Program-made: the position numbers and the translations under genes
Notes under the pieces: model-generated
What the model saw: only the letters and a program-made list of their open reading frames with translations
What the model was told of the DNA's origin: nothing
Database searches by the model: none
Shown: positions 35,020 to 43,727 of the stretch, piece by piece
How the letters are laid out: each line of letters opens with the position of its first letter
Numbering within the stretch: the stretch's first letter is position 1
Origin: Kroppenstedtia eburnea
GTDB taxonomy: Bacteria > Bacillota > Bacilli > Thermoactinomycetales > DSM-45169
Assembly: GCF_013282215.1 (NCBI RefSeq)
Contig: NZ_CP048103.1
Location: 2,728,001 to 2,792,000 of the forward strand
Reading direction: 5' to 3'
DNA length: 64,000 nucleotides

Positions 35020-35775
35020 TCAAATGGCCCATTTGCGCTGCCTCTTTCGGTTTTTCAAAATCCTTTGGTAGTCCCTTCGGTCGGGAAGATCGGCAAAAGG
35101 GTAGATTCCGGGGGAGCGATTGGCTTCAAATATCCACAGCCGGCCTTTTTTGTCCATCCCGATATCGACACCGAATTCCCGCCGTCCCGGGTATGCCTTA
35201 TTCATCTCCGTTGCCGTGGCGATGGAGATCCGTTTCAATTCCCTTTTGATCTGATCCGCTTTCCGGGGATTCAACTTCAGATATCGGGTCAGAAGAGCTT
35301 GGGTGGAAACAGGACGACTGCCACCGCTCACATTGGTTACAATCTTCTTCCGCTTCCCGACTTTGGCGAAGATCCCCCCCACCACCCACTTACTTCCCAA
35401 TCGTTGGACATGGACACGGAAATCAAAGGGATGACCGTCAGGAGTCTCACTTTGAATCCCCTGTTGCAGGATATGTTTACGGGGTTGTACGTAGTGCTTC
35501 AAAACCCGGTATACCTCCTTGGAAGTTTTCACCCGCTGCGGTTTTCGGTCACCACCTCTGATCAGATAACCACTCCGGGTCCGATCCACCCGGAAGATCC
35601 CGATTCCCTGCATCCCCCCGTCCGGCTTGATATAGACACTGGAATAACGCTTCAGAAAGTCCCTCAGATGCTCCCGGTTATAAAGAGCTGTCTCGGGAAT
35701 GCAACGCGCTGTGACCGGATTCCGTTTCAACAGGCGACTCTGCAACCACTTGCTTCGTTTTGCCAAGCATCTCAC
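35020..35775 (-). CDS. YheC/YheD-family ATP-grasp protein
   Basis: A 251-residue ATP-grasp-like protein of the endospore coat-associated YheC/D group. YSSVYIKPDGGMQGIGIFRV holds the ATP-binding Lys, DFRVHVQRLGSKWVVGGIFAKVG is the central signature, and GVDIGMDKKGRLWIFEANRSPG is the metal-binding end. YheC and YheD act in spore coat or germination-related steps in Bacillus, so this supports a spore-former. The start is uncertain: GTG 35775 or TTG 35766. Confidence 0.85.
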   Translation of the reverse strand: MRCLAKRSKWLQSRLLKRNPVTARCIPETALYNREHLRDFLKRYSSVYIKPDGGMQGIGIFRVDRTRSGYLIRGGDRKPQRVKTSKEVYRVLKHYVQPRKHILQQGIQSETPDGHPFDFRVHVQRLGSKWVVGGIFAKVGKRKKIVTNVSGGSRPVSTQALLTRYLKLNPRKADQIKRELKRISIATATEMNKAYPGRREFGVDIGMDKKGRLWIFEANRSPGIYPFADLPDRRDYQRILKNRKRQRKWAI

Positions 35776-35984
35776 CCCATCTGTAACGGATTGATAGATT
35801 AATATACGCCGAATTTTCCTTTGGAAGTGTGGGATTTATGAACAAAAAGGGAAATAGACTTCCTTCCCGGACCGTTTGAGAGGAGTCCTCCTCAATTCCT
35901 TAACAAAATTTTACCAGCAGGTTAAAATTGTATATACAAAAATACTCTATGATCCAATTGACAGATGGAAAGGGGAGAGTGCAG

Positions 35985-36857
35985 ATGAATCCGAGGAAGC
36001 GCAGATGGTCTTTTTTGAACCGCCCGGGGATCCTGTTGCTGGCAGTCATCCTGCTGGTCGGTTTGCATCCCGGTCAGGCAGCGGCCGATCCCAAGGGGAA
36101 GACACCCTCCAAATTTATCAATGTGGCCCATCGGGGGGCTTCCGGGCATGCACCGGAAAACACCATCGCCGCTTATGATTTGGCCGTGAAGATGAAGGCC
36201 GATTATTTTGAGGTGGATGTACAGCGGAGCAAGGACGGTCGTCTGGTGATCATGCACGATACCACAGTGGACCGGACCACCGACGGGACAGGTAATGTAA
36301 AAGACCTGACCCTGGCTCAATTAAAACAGCTGGATGCCGGCAGCTGGTTCAGTCCCACCTTTGCCGGTGAGAAAATCCCCACGCTGGAAGAAGTGCTGGA
36401 TCGATACCGCGGGAAGGGAATCAAGATTTTGATTGAGCTGAAAGACCCGTCTCTCTATCCCGGGATTGAACAGCAGGTGGCGAAGGCACTCTCGGAGCGA
36501 AAGCTGGACAAACGGAAGGATAAAGTGGTGGTCCAATCCTTTGACCTTGAATCGATTCAACGTTTTCACCAGGTGTTGCCGAGAGTTCCAATCGGCGTTC
36601 TTGCCAGCTACGGCGATTACAAGGAGACAGGGGTGACCGATGAACACCTGCGCTCCTTCGCCGCTTATGCCGATTATGTCAATCCAAACAAAGATCTGGT
36701 GGATGCCGATCTGGTCCAACGGGTGCACCGGCACGGAATGAAGATTCTCCCTTATACGGTTCGTGATCGGACGGCGGCAGATCTGCTGTTTACAGCTGGT
36801 GTCGATGGGTTTATCACTGACTTTCCGGAATTGGGATACACCCACCATAAAAAATAA
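35985..36857 (+). CDS. Secreted glycerophosphodiester phosphodiesterase (GlpQ-like)
   Basis: A 290-residue GDPD. The signal peptide is basic MNPRKRRWSFLNRPG, hydrophobic LLLAVILLVGLHPG, and probable cleavage after AAA. The TIM-barrel signature VAHRGASGHAPENTIAAYDLAV is followed by FEVDVQRSKDGRLVIMHDTTVDRTTDG, with catalytic His, Arg, Glu and Asp all present. It hydrolyses glycerophosphodiesters outside the cell to glycerol 3-phosphate. ATG 35985 follows GGGGAGAG; the more upstream frame start at 35928 has no signal peptide. Confidence 0.9.
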   Translation: MNPRKRRWSFLNRPGILLLAVILLVGLHPGQAAADPKGKTPSKFINVAHRGASGHAPENTIAAYDLAVKMKADYFEVDVQRSKDGRLVIMHDTTVDRTTDGTGNVKDLTLAQLKQLDAGSWFSPTFAGEKIPTLEEVLDRYRGKGIKILIELKDPSLYPGIEQQVAKALSERKLDKRKDKVVVQSFDLESIQRFHQVLPRVPIGVLASYGDYKETGVTDEHLRSFAAYADYVNPNKDLVDADLVQRVHRHGMKILPYTVRDRTAADLLFTAGVDGFITDFPELGYTHHKK

Positions 36858-36871
36858 ATCGTTTACCTCTC

Positions 36872-36897
36872 GAGCACGGAATCCGTGCTCTTTTTTT
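36872..36897 (+). terminator. Terminator of the GlpQ-like gene
   Basis: GAGCACGGAATCCGTGCTC hairpin followed by TTTTTTT, 14 bases after the stop codon. Confidence 0.93.
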
Positions 36898-37000
36898 GCA
36901 CTCATCATTTCCCACCCATTCCATGATCAGATATCTGTGCTATAATGATTTCGTAATATGAAATTGCGTTCCATCAGATGAAACGAAAGGAGCGGATCAA

Positions 37001-37774
37001 ATGGATGCTGCCAAAGACCGTGTGCGTGATCAGTACCAGCGTTCCGGCGATGGGTACCGGGAGAGTGTCATTCACGCCAAGGGGAAGGACCTGGAGTGGA
37101 TCGCGGAAGAGATCGGCCCGTCCTCCCCGCCTCTCCTCGCTCTCGACATCGCCACCGGAGCCGGCCATACCGCCTTTGTGTTGAGCCGGGTCTGCCGCAG
37201 GGTGGTTGGCTTGGACATCACTCCCCGGATGCTGGAAATCGCCGCGGAGGAAGCGGACCGGCGCGGACTGGATAATATCACCTGGTTTGAAGGGGATGCG
37301 GAGAACCTCCCCCTGCCCGATCGGCTGTTTGATCTGGTCACCTCCCGGATCGCTCCCCATCACTTCCCTCATCCGGAGCAAGCCTTCGCCGAAGCCCGGC
37401 GGGTGCTGGTTCCCGGGGGCAGGTTGATCCTGGTGGATAACATCGTTCCCGACGACTCCGCAACGGATCGGATCCTGAATGAAGTGGAAACCCTGCGGGA
37501 TCCCTCCCATCAGCGGGTATTCCCGATCGTCGGGTGGACACGGCTGTTGGAGGCCGCCGGCTTCTCCACCGTCGCCCATGTCCGAAGTTGGGAGACTCCG
37601 GTTCAGTGGCGGGAATGGATGGACCGGGCCCGGACACCGACTCCTTCCCGGGAACAAGCGTGGAAACTGTTGCAGACTGCACCGGAGTCGGTGCAGCAAA
37701 AACTTGGGTTTGATCCAACCGCTGACGATCCGACCTTGATCCTCCGCAAAGGCATGTGGATCTGCCGAAAATAA
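37001..37774 (+). CDS. Class I SAM-dependent methyltransferase (YcgJ/UbiE type)
   Basis: A 257-residue Rossmann methyltransferase. Motif I LLALDIATGAGHTAFVLS (residues 46-63), acidic loop VVGLDITPRML, motif II FEGDAENLPLPDRLFDLVTS, and post-II RVLVPGGRLILVDNIVP. The C-terminal lid FPIVGWTRLLEAAGFSTVAHV is present. Substrate unknown. It is followed after 39 bases by a second, broken methyltransferase gene, with a small GC hairpin (37776-37791) between. Confidence 0.87.
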   Translation: MDAAKDRVRDQYQRSGDGYRESVIHAKGKDLEWIAEEIGPSSPPLLALDIATGAGHTAFVLSRVCRRVVGLDITPRMLEIAAEEADRRGLDNITWFEGDAENLPLPDRLFDLVTSRIAPHHFPHPEQAFAEARRVLVPGGRLILVDNIVPDDSATDRILNEVETLRDPSHQRVFPIVGWTRLLEAAGFSTVAHVRSWETPVQWREWMDRARTPTPSREQAWKLLQTAPESVQQKLGFDPTADDPTLILRKGMWICRK

Positions 37775-37813
37775 AAAGCCCCTTTTCAGGGGCCTCACAA
37801 AGGGGGGTGAACC

Positions 37814-38834
37814 ATGCCCATCGATTTTTCCCATCCCAAGAACAAAAACTCATATGCCACCCGCACCGCATCACCGGAGTGGAAACAACGGGTGCGGGCG
37901 ATACTGGATCCCCGGGGGATGAATGTGGCTGACATCGGATGTGGAGGGGGAATCTACTCCTGGGCGCTGGCGGAGATGGGAGCCCGGGAGACAGGGGTGG
38001 ATCCCTCTCCTGTGATGCTGGATGCCGCCCGGGAGTAGAGTGACTCCTGTCCACAGATCCGGTGGGTTCAAGGAAGTGCGGAACAGACGGGACTCCCCGA
38101 CGGAAGCTTCCACCTCCTCTTGATCCGGGCGGTAACCCACCACCTGCGGAATCTTTCTCCCTGCTTCCACGAGGCAGCCCGGGTCCTGCGCCCCGGCGGC
38201 ATGCTCCTCATTCAGGATCGAACTCCGGCAGACTGCCTTCTCCCCGCCACTCCCGACCACCTGCGGGGATTCATCTTTGAGCAGGCGTGTTGGTTACCCA
38301 CATTTTGGATGGGGAGATCGTGTTCTACCACGCTCCGGTTGCCATCCAGCAAGGAAGTGTAGACTGTCCGCTCCGAATCTTCCAGTCCGGGCAGGGGCAA
38401 AGCCTTTCGGATGTATCACAAGGAAGAATGTTGCCCCTAAACGCCCCTCCCTCCAGATTCTCCGCTGGGTAGGATGGCAAAGGTCACTTTGGTAGTACAC
38501 GACTCCCTCCACCGCCCATTTTTTAGTTAATCAACAGCCCAAGGAAAGCAAACGGCGTCATCCCGCTATCGAGGTCCGCCAGGCCCTGAGGGCGACGGGC
38601 TTCTCCCTTTCCTCGGAACAGCATCTGTGGGAGACCCGCTTGATCCACCGCAACCTGAAGGATTTGGAGCAGGACATTCTTCAGCGGCGGGGACGCTCCA
38701 TCCTCCATGAGCTGAATGATGAAGAGCTGCACCGATTGGCCCGGCATATCCGCCGAAGGCTGACCGCAGCAGGTGTCACCGCCGACATCCCGGACCGGGA
38801 CCGCTGGACCCTGTGGCTAGGGCGTGTCTGGTAA
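37814..38834 (+). pseudogene. Methyltransferase pseudogene split by a family-2 repeat
   Basis: Remnant of a class I methyltransferase. The first part (MPIDFSHPKNKNSYATRTAS ... MNVADIGCGGGIYSWALAEMG) runs to an in-frame TAG at 38036. The same frame continues without other damage (WVQGSAEQTGLPDGSFHLLL ... VLRPGGMLLIQDRTP) to HLRGFIFE. There a 256-bp repeat (38284-38539) interrupts it and shifts the frame. The C-terminal part resumes at 38541 (KESKRRHPAIEVRQALRATG) and ends DRDRWTLW, where repeat copy E supplies the last codons. So it carries a nonsense codon, an insertion and probably a truncated end. Confidence 0.85.
38284..38539 (+). repeat. Family-2 repeat, copy 1
   Basis: A 256-bp element beginning GGCGTGTTGGTTA and ending TTAATCAACAGCC, imperfect terminal inverted repeats. 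It is nearly identical over long stretches to copy 2 at 45600, for example GGAGATCGTGTTCTACCACG and GTAGTACACGACTCCCTCC. No coding potential. It interrupts a methyltransferase gene; only CA is repeated on both flanks. Confidence 0.85.
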
Positions 38835-38983
38835 CTCAAATTTCCGTGGAATGTGAGACGCGGTAGGAGTAACAGAGGGAGGATTGGGTTTCACATGGAG
38901 TGATTTTGGATCGTCAGAACAACGAAAACGACATGTGAAACCCAATCCCGGCCGTCCATGAACGCATAAATCACAACGCTTCT
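38817..38983 (-). repeat. Family-1 intergenic repeat, copy E (no unit)
   Basis: Inverted relative to copies A-D. Arms are GGATTGGGTTTCACATG (38881-38897) and CATGTGAAACCCAATCC (38932-38948), with end TCACAACGCTTCT (38971-38983). The other side carries the tail CTAGGGCGTGTCTGG, which overlaps the end of the methyltransferase pseudogene. The 55-bp unit is absent. Confidence 0.75.
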
Positions 38984-39015
38984 GGCCCGTAAAGACGGAT
39001 AAGACAACCCGAAGT

Positions 39016-39049
39016 CACCAAAACCCGGCCGATGGGCCGGGTTTTGGTG
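39016..39049. terminator. Bidirectional-looking terminator after the antiporter
   Basis: CACCAAAACCCGGCC pairs perfectly with GGCCGGGTTTTGGTG around GATG. It lies just beyond the antiporter stop codon. A close relative is at 42620. Confidence 0.8.
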
Positions 39050-39051
39050 AT

Positions 39052-40212
39052 TCAGTCGGAGGTCTGTGAAGTTGCTTCCTTGTTTTCCCCGAAGATCATC
39101 TTCAACAGGGGCGGTGTCACCAGTGTGGTCAGAATCACCACGATCACAGTGGAGGTGAAGTATTCCCGCGCCAGCAGTTCCGCCTCCAGGCCGATGGCCG
39201 CGATAATCAGGGCCACCTCCCCCCGGGAGATCATCCCGGAACCGATGCCCAGGGAGGATTTGAAGGAGAATCCGGTCAGGCGGGCACCCAATCCGCTTCC
39301 CACCAGCTTGGTCAGAATGGCGATCACAGTCAGGACAGCAATCAGAAGAAGTTGGCTGCCCAAACCTTCAAAGGTGACATTCAGCCCGATGCTGACGAAA
39401 AAGATGGGAACAAAAACCGCATAGGCGATCGGCTCCACCTTTCTCTCCACTTCCTGTTTGTAAGATGTCATGGAAACCGCCATCCCGGCGGCGAAGGCAC
39501 CGATGATCCCCGCCACTCCCAGCTCCTCCGCCATCCACGCGAAAAAGAAGCATATGATAAGTGCGGCACTGATCACTGACTCCGTCACTTTGAGCGGAGC
39601 CAGTCTGCGCATCACCCAGGGAACCCCTTTCCATCCGAGCAAAAGCACCGCTGCAAAAAAGAGCACCTTCTTGCCGATCACCCATCCGAGGGCAACATCC
39701 CCCGCCCCCAGAAAACTCATCAGGAAGGCGAGCAGAATCACCACCAAAATATCATCCACCACGGCCGCCCCCAGAATGGTAACGCTTTCGCGGGAGTTGA
39801 GGCGACCCAGATCTTTCAGGGTTTGCACCGTGATGCTGACAGAAGTGGCCGACAGGAGTAACCCCAAAAACAAAGACTGCTGGGAATCGAGACCAAAGGC
39901 GAGACCCGCGAAATACCCCCCCAGCAGCGGCAGGATGATCCCGCCGACGGCAACCGCCAGGGAAGAGTTCCGATTGCGGTTCAGCTCATGTATGTCCGTT
40001 TCCAATCCGGCGATAAACATCAACAACAGGACACCGATCTGGCTCAACTGATCGATCATCTCCGAACTCTCAACCCAGCCGAGCAAGGCCGGACCGATCA
40101 CAATCCCGATGATCAGCTTCCCCAACACGGCAGGCTGGCCCAACCGGACACTCAAATCCCCGGCCAGTTTGGTACACAGCAAGATGATCAACAATTCAAA
40201 AAACAGGAGCAT
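39052..40212 (-). CDS. Monovalent cation:proton antiporter (CPA2)
   Basis: A 386-residue antiporter with about twelve helices. Signatures are GQPAVLGKLIIGIVIGPALLG, LLMFIAGLETDIHEL, ATSVSITVQTLKDLG, and GAAVVDDILVVILLAF, whose paired Asp is typical of CPA2 exchangers. No C-terminal TrkA-N/TrkA-C domain follows, unlike KefB/C, so a NapA/GerN-like Na+/H+ or K+/H+ exchanger is likely. ATG 40212 follows GGAGGTG by four to five bases; the upstream in-frame start at 40263 has no site. Confidence 0.9.
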   Translation of the reverse strand: MLLFFELLIILLCTKLAGDLSVRLGQPAVLGKLIIGIVIGPALLGWVESSEMIDQLSQIGVLLLMFIAGLETDIHELNRNRNSSLAVAVGGIILPLLGGYFAGLAFGLDSQQSLFLGLLLSATSVSITVQTLKDLGRLNSRESVTILGAAVVDDILVVILLAFLMSFLGAGDVALGWVIGKKVLFFAAVLLLGWKGVPWVMRRLAPLKVTESVISAALIICFFFAWMAEELGVAGIIGAFAAGMAVSMTSYKQEVERKVEPIAYAVFVPIFFVSIGLNVTFEGLGSQLLLIAVLTVIAILTKLVGSGLGARLTGFSFKSSLGIGSGMISRGEVALIIAAIGLEAELLAREYFTSTVIVVILTTLVTPPLLKMIFGENKEATSQTSD

Positions 40213-40369
40213 ACAACACCTCCGGGCAAAGTTTAAAGTCTCCTTATGGTTTCCTTCTACCATTCTATAAAAGAACTAGATTTGATTGGGCACATAGTTT
40301 GATCATTTGGTTACATGTGATTCAATCCGCAACCCCGGAATGAAAATAATGATCCGTGGCTTCCGGCGT

Positions 40370-40575
40370 CCAGGGTATGGCAGGTCAATTCAAGTGCTGT
40401 AGAAAAGGTGGTCCCCCCCGGTGCCCCAAAGCAAGCCATGCCCTGGAAGCGTGGTGGAAACATCAGAGGGAGGGTTGGGTTTCACATGGAGTGATTTTGG
40501 ATCGTCAGAACAACGAAAACGACATGTGAAACCCAATCCCGACCGTCGAAGAACGCACTAAATCACAACACTTCT
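40370..40575 (-). repeat. Family-1 intergenic repeat, copy F (no unit)
   Basis: Arms are GGGTTGGGTTTCACATG (40472-40488) and CATGTGAAACCCAATCCC (40523-40540), with end TCACAACACTTCT (40563-40575). The opposite side begins with a 78-bp segment bounded by CCAGGGTATGGC and GCCATGCCCTGG (40370-40445), the same tail type as in copies B and C. Confidence 0.8.
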
Positions 40576-40599
40576 AAAAAAAGAGTGAGGGGAAAAAAG

Positions 40600-41790
40600 T
40601 TAATGCTGCATCCTGGCATTGCCTTTCCATGATACAGACATCACAAAAGCGGCAAACAGTACGACAGCGGCAAAGAGATACGGAACATGAATATTCAGGT
40701 CGAATAAGATGCCGCCCACGGCAGGTCCCACAATAATGCCCAGACTTGTATACGTGGAATTCATTCCGGAAACAAATCCTTGATTTTCACCGGCCATTTT
40801 TGAAAGCAAGGTGGTCACGGCAGGACGGAGTAGATCACAAGCAAAAAATACAATACACGTGACAACCAAAATGCCCCAATAGCTGTTAACGAATACCGTG
40901 GCAAGGATGAAAATGGCGGCCATGAGGAGCGAGCCATGAATCAATTTTTTCTCACCAAACTTGTCCACCAGCTTTTCAAAGATCGCAATTTGGGCCACCA
41001 CTCCGGAGATGGAACCTACGGTGATGATCACGGCTATATCTTTGGCAGTAAAACCGAACTTCGAATCAACAAACAGACTGAACATCATTTCATAAGCTGC
41101 CAATCCGAAGGATAACACAAAGACAATCAGAAACGGCACAAAATATACAGAATGGAGTGATTTCCTCATCTCCGCAAAAAAATCGGTCCTTATTTTCCCT
41201 GCCCTGTTTTTCTCTATTTGTTCTTTAGACACTGATTCTTGTAAAAAAAACAACGAAATGAAGGCAGCGATGAAGGCAAATCCTGCTGCGAAAAAGAAGG
41301 GGGCACGTATACCCAGTTCAGCGATCAGCCCACCCAGGCCGGGACCGATGATGAATCCGGAACTGATGGCAGCCGCTTGGTATCCCAATACTTTTGCTCT
41401 GTTTTCCAATGAAGTCCGATCGGCGATATACGTGATCACAGCCGGCATAATGAACGCGCCGCTGATGCCTCCCAAGATTCTGGACAGAAACAGAATCCAC
41501 ACCTGATTCCCCAATCCGAATAAAAGCTCCGAGAAAGAAAAAAAGAACAGTCCGAGGACAATCATTTTCTTTCTGCCGATGGTATCCACCCAAACACCGG
41601 TGATCGGAGAAACCAAAAGCTGTGCAAAAGCGAAAGCGGAAATCAAGTATCCTACGGTTTCTCCACTCAAATGCAATTCCTTTGCAAAGGATGGCATGAC
41701 CGGAACGACAAGACCAATCCCCACAAAGACAATAAATAAATTAAACAAGACCAATCCCAAAGACATCTGTTCTTTGCCATTTTTGCGCAT
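40600..41790 (-). CDS. MFS multidrug efflux-type transporter (DHA1)
   Basis: A 396-residue transporter with twelve predicted helices. Motif A is GVWVDTIGRKKMIVLG (about residues 65-80), and the antiporter motif C-like stretch SSGFIIGPGLGGLIAELG places it with NorA/Bmr/TetA-type drug-proton antiporters. It lies 59 bases downstream of a MarR-family gene on the same strand and should be under its control. The drug specificity cannot be read from sequence. Confidence 0.9.
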   Translation of the reverse strand: MRKNGKEQMSLGLVLFNLFIVFVGIGLVVPVMPSFAKELHLSGETVGYLISAFAFAQLLVSPITGVWVDTIGRKKMIVLGLFFFSFSELLFGLGNQVWILFLSRILGGISGAFIMPAVITYIADRTSLENRAKVLGYQAAAISSGFIIGPGLGGLIAELGIRAPFFFAAGFAFIAAFISLFFLQESVSKEQIEKNRAGKIRTDFFAEMRKSLHSVYFVPFLIVFVLSFGLAAYEMMFSLFVDSKFGFTAKDIAVIITVGSISGVVAQIAIFEKLVDKFGEKKLIHGSLLMAAIFILATVFVNSYWGILVVTCIVFFACDLLRPAVTTLLSKMAGENQGFVSGMNSTYTSLGIIVGPAVGGILFDLNIHVPYLFAAVVLFAAFVMSVSWKGNARMQH

Positions 41791-41849
41791 GTGAATTCCC
41801 CACTGTTCAATTCATTTCATATGTCAGTACTCAAGTGCTCAGCTTCCTT

Positions 41850-42299
41850 TTACCGGAGTTCTTTAGACTCCTTGATGACCCCATTGATTTTTTTCATCGT
41901 TTGCAACACTTGCTTCAGATCTTCGATCTCGATCCTCGATAGATATTTCCTGACAAAAGCCTCATCGGCTTCGTCGATCATATCAGCATATTTTTTTCCC
42001 TCCTCTCCAAGAGAGATAAAGGATTCACGACGATCCTTCGGATTATTTTTCCGAAGGATCAATTTCCTTTCTTCCAACTTTGCCAACACCTGGCTTACCG
42101 CGCTTTTGGTAATGGAAAATTTCGCAGCGATCTCATTTACCGTAACCCCTTGATGTCCCATAATATAGAGCAACATATTCTCCTGTTGAACGGTCAGGTT
42201 ATATTCATCCAGTTTTTTTGCGCCTTGATTGTAGATCATGTTGTTCTCGTTAAACAATTCATTGATCTCGTTGAAAATTCTTCGATACTCTGAAAGCAT
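41850..42299 (-). CDS. MarR-family transcriptional regulator
   Basis: A 149-residue winged-helix regulator. The recognition region is VTVNEIAAKFSITKSAVSQVLAKLEERKLILRKNNPKDRRESF (residues 52-94), with the wing in NPKDRRE. ATG 42299 (MLSEYRRIF) follows AGGAGG by six bases; the ATG at 42305 is too close to it. It is the first gene of a marR-mfs operon, the standard autoregulated drug-efflux arrangement. Confidence 0.9.
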   Translation of the reverse strand: MLSEYRRIFNEINELFNENNMIYNQGAKKLDEYNLTVQQENMLLYIMGHQGVTVNEIAAKFSITKSAVSQVLAKLEERKLILRKNNPKDRRESFISLGEEGKKYADMIDEADEAFVRKYLSRIEIEDLKQVLQTMKKINGVIKESKELR

Positions 42300-42375
42300 G
42301 ATCATCCTCCTGAGTATGGTATAGCCGGAATTTCAAACACCATAGGTTGTTTGGCGCGTCATATTCCGATGCCAA

Positions 42376-42430
42376 AGTTCTGACGAGCCAAAGATGCTCC
42401 CTGTGAACACCTTTTCACAACGCTTCCGAA
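42376..42430 (+). repeat. Degenerate remnant of family-1 repeat
   Basis: GTTCTGACGAGCCAAAG followed shortly by CCTTTTCACAACGCTTCCG reproduces the loop and right-end sequence of family 1, but the arms are lost. Confidence 0.55.
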
Positions 42431-42452
42431 TCCTTGGCGAGCCAAACAGTTT

Positions 42453-42470
42453 AGTTAACTTCACTTAAGT
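42453..42470 (-). promoter_or_regulatory. Candidate MarR operator
   Basis: Two perfect octamer palindromes, AGTTAACT (42453-42460) and ACTTAAGT (42463-42470), are separated by two bases and lie about 155 bases upstream of the marR start in an AT-rich stretch. They are a plausible repressor site. Confidence 0.4.
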
Positions 42471-42619
42471 ATATGCCCAACTCTTTGCCTTTTCAAATGA
42501 CGAAATCGTGAACTGCTCTCATCGCAGTGATCCGTGACCCGATGCCCATGAATTCTTTAACCGGGTTGCACAGTTGCAGTAAATCATCGACGATTGACCA
42601 GGATCAGACACCCCAACAG

Positions 42620-42651
42620 CACCAAACCCGACCGCTGGGCCGGGTTTGGTG
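42620..42651 (-). terminator. Terminator-like hairpin after the 42703 gene
   Basis: CACCAAACCCGACC pairs with GGCCGGGTTTGGTG with one mismatch. It resembles the element at 39016 but lacks a T-tract. Confidence 0.55.
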
Positions 42652-42702
42652 ATTCAGGCGGAAATTACTGATAAAACCTCTGACTGTGGAAAATCCCCTG
42701 AT

Positions 42703-43587
42703 TCAAGCCGCCTGTGGCAGATCGTTGGGACGAATCCGCTCATAACGATACAGAATGAGCAAGCATGCAACAGCCATGGAGAGAGGAAGTACGATCACCA
42801 TGTAGGCCAGACCCAGGGGAATCCCTGCCACCATCGTCAACACAACAAATCCCTCATGGACCAAAAATTGCAACAGGATGCAGAAGCCGATGATCAAACC
42901 GGCGACCAGCAGAAAAGCCACGTTGACCACCAGACCGGCCACACCGGCCAACAAGGTGGAAAGACAGACAGAACCAAAGGAAGAGGAAAAAAAGAGGCGA
43001 AAAGTCCGCTTCATCGATTCCAGCACCCGCAGATCATCCCGGACCAGGATCGCAGGCGCGTGTAAAAACAGCGCTATCACCAAAAAGAAGAATACCGCTA
43101 AAAAAGGTAACAGGATGAACACCACCCATTCCCCGATCAGCTCACTGGCGATCGCGAATGGAAAAATCATAAAAAAATATAACGGTGCCCAACAAAGGCA
43201 GAACAGCAGGTATTGACCCGTGAGGCGCCACATGTATCGGAAACCCTGGCTGAAGAAAGTTCCGATCTCCGATCTGTTTTCCAGCAGGACTTCCTTCCCC
43301 ATGCCGTAGATTCCACCCATTGTAAAGGATTGCACCAGATAGGAAACGGCGATGATCACCAGGTACGCAAGGATGAGCAGAATGACGCCGATCACCCCGA
43401 ATCCGAACATCGCCTCGGGCGTAAGGGAGTCCTCAAAAGAAGCCACCCCGCCGATCATCATCAGGAAGATCAAGAACAGGATCAAAATTCCCCCGTAAAT
43501 CACGGCATAAGAAGCCGCAATACCGAGAAACGTGGTCAAAGCCAATTTCAATCCATGTTTCCGTACCAATGTAAAAAAAGAAGCCAA
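42703..43587 (-). CDS. Polytopic membrane protein of unknown function
   Basis: A 294-residue protein with about six long hydrophobic segments, the most obvious near residues 17-45, 63-90, 120-150, 150-175, 205-235 and 255-280. The layout resembles glycerophosphoryl-phosphodiesterase membrane-domain/DUF975-like proteins (N-terminal segment, then LVQSFTMGGIYGMGKEVLL and FLHAPAILVRDDLRVLESMKRT). No catalytic motif is seen. It stands alone and has its own terminator-like hairpin. Confidence 0.7.
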   Translation of the reverse strand: MASFFTLVRKHGLKLALTTFLGIAASYAVIYGGILILFLIFLMMIGGVASFEDSLTPEAMFGFGVIGVILLILAYLVIIAVSYLVQSFTMGGIYGMGKEVLLENRSEIGTFFSQGFRYMWRLTGQYLLFCLCWAPLYFFMIFPFAIASELIGEWVVFILLPFLAVFFFLVIALFLHAPAILVRDDLRVLESMKRTFRLFFSSSFGSVCLSTLLAGVAGLVVNVAFLLVAGLIIGFCILLQFLVHEGFVVLTMVAGIPLGLAYMVIVLPLSMAVACLLILYRYERIRPNDLPQAA

Positions 43588-43727
43588 TGAACTCTTCCTC
43601 CCTGATCAAATACTTAAGAAAATAAAACAACTTCATTGTACCAATAAAACCAAGGAAAAAGAACGGAGATTTCACTTAAAAAAGCAACCGAATCATCGGT
43701 TGCCCGCTACATATCTTCATTCTTTTT

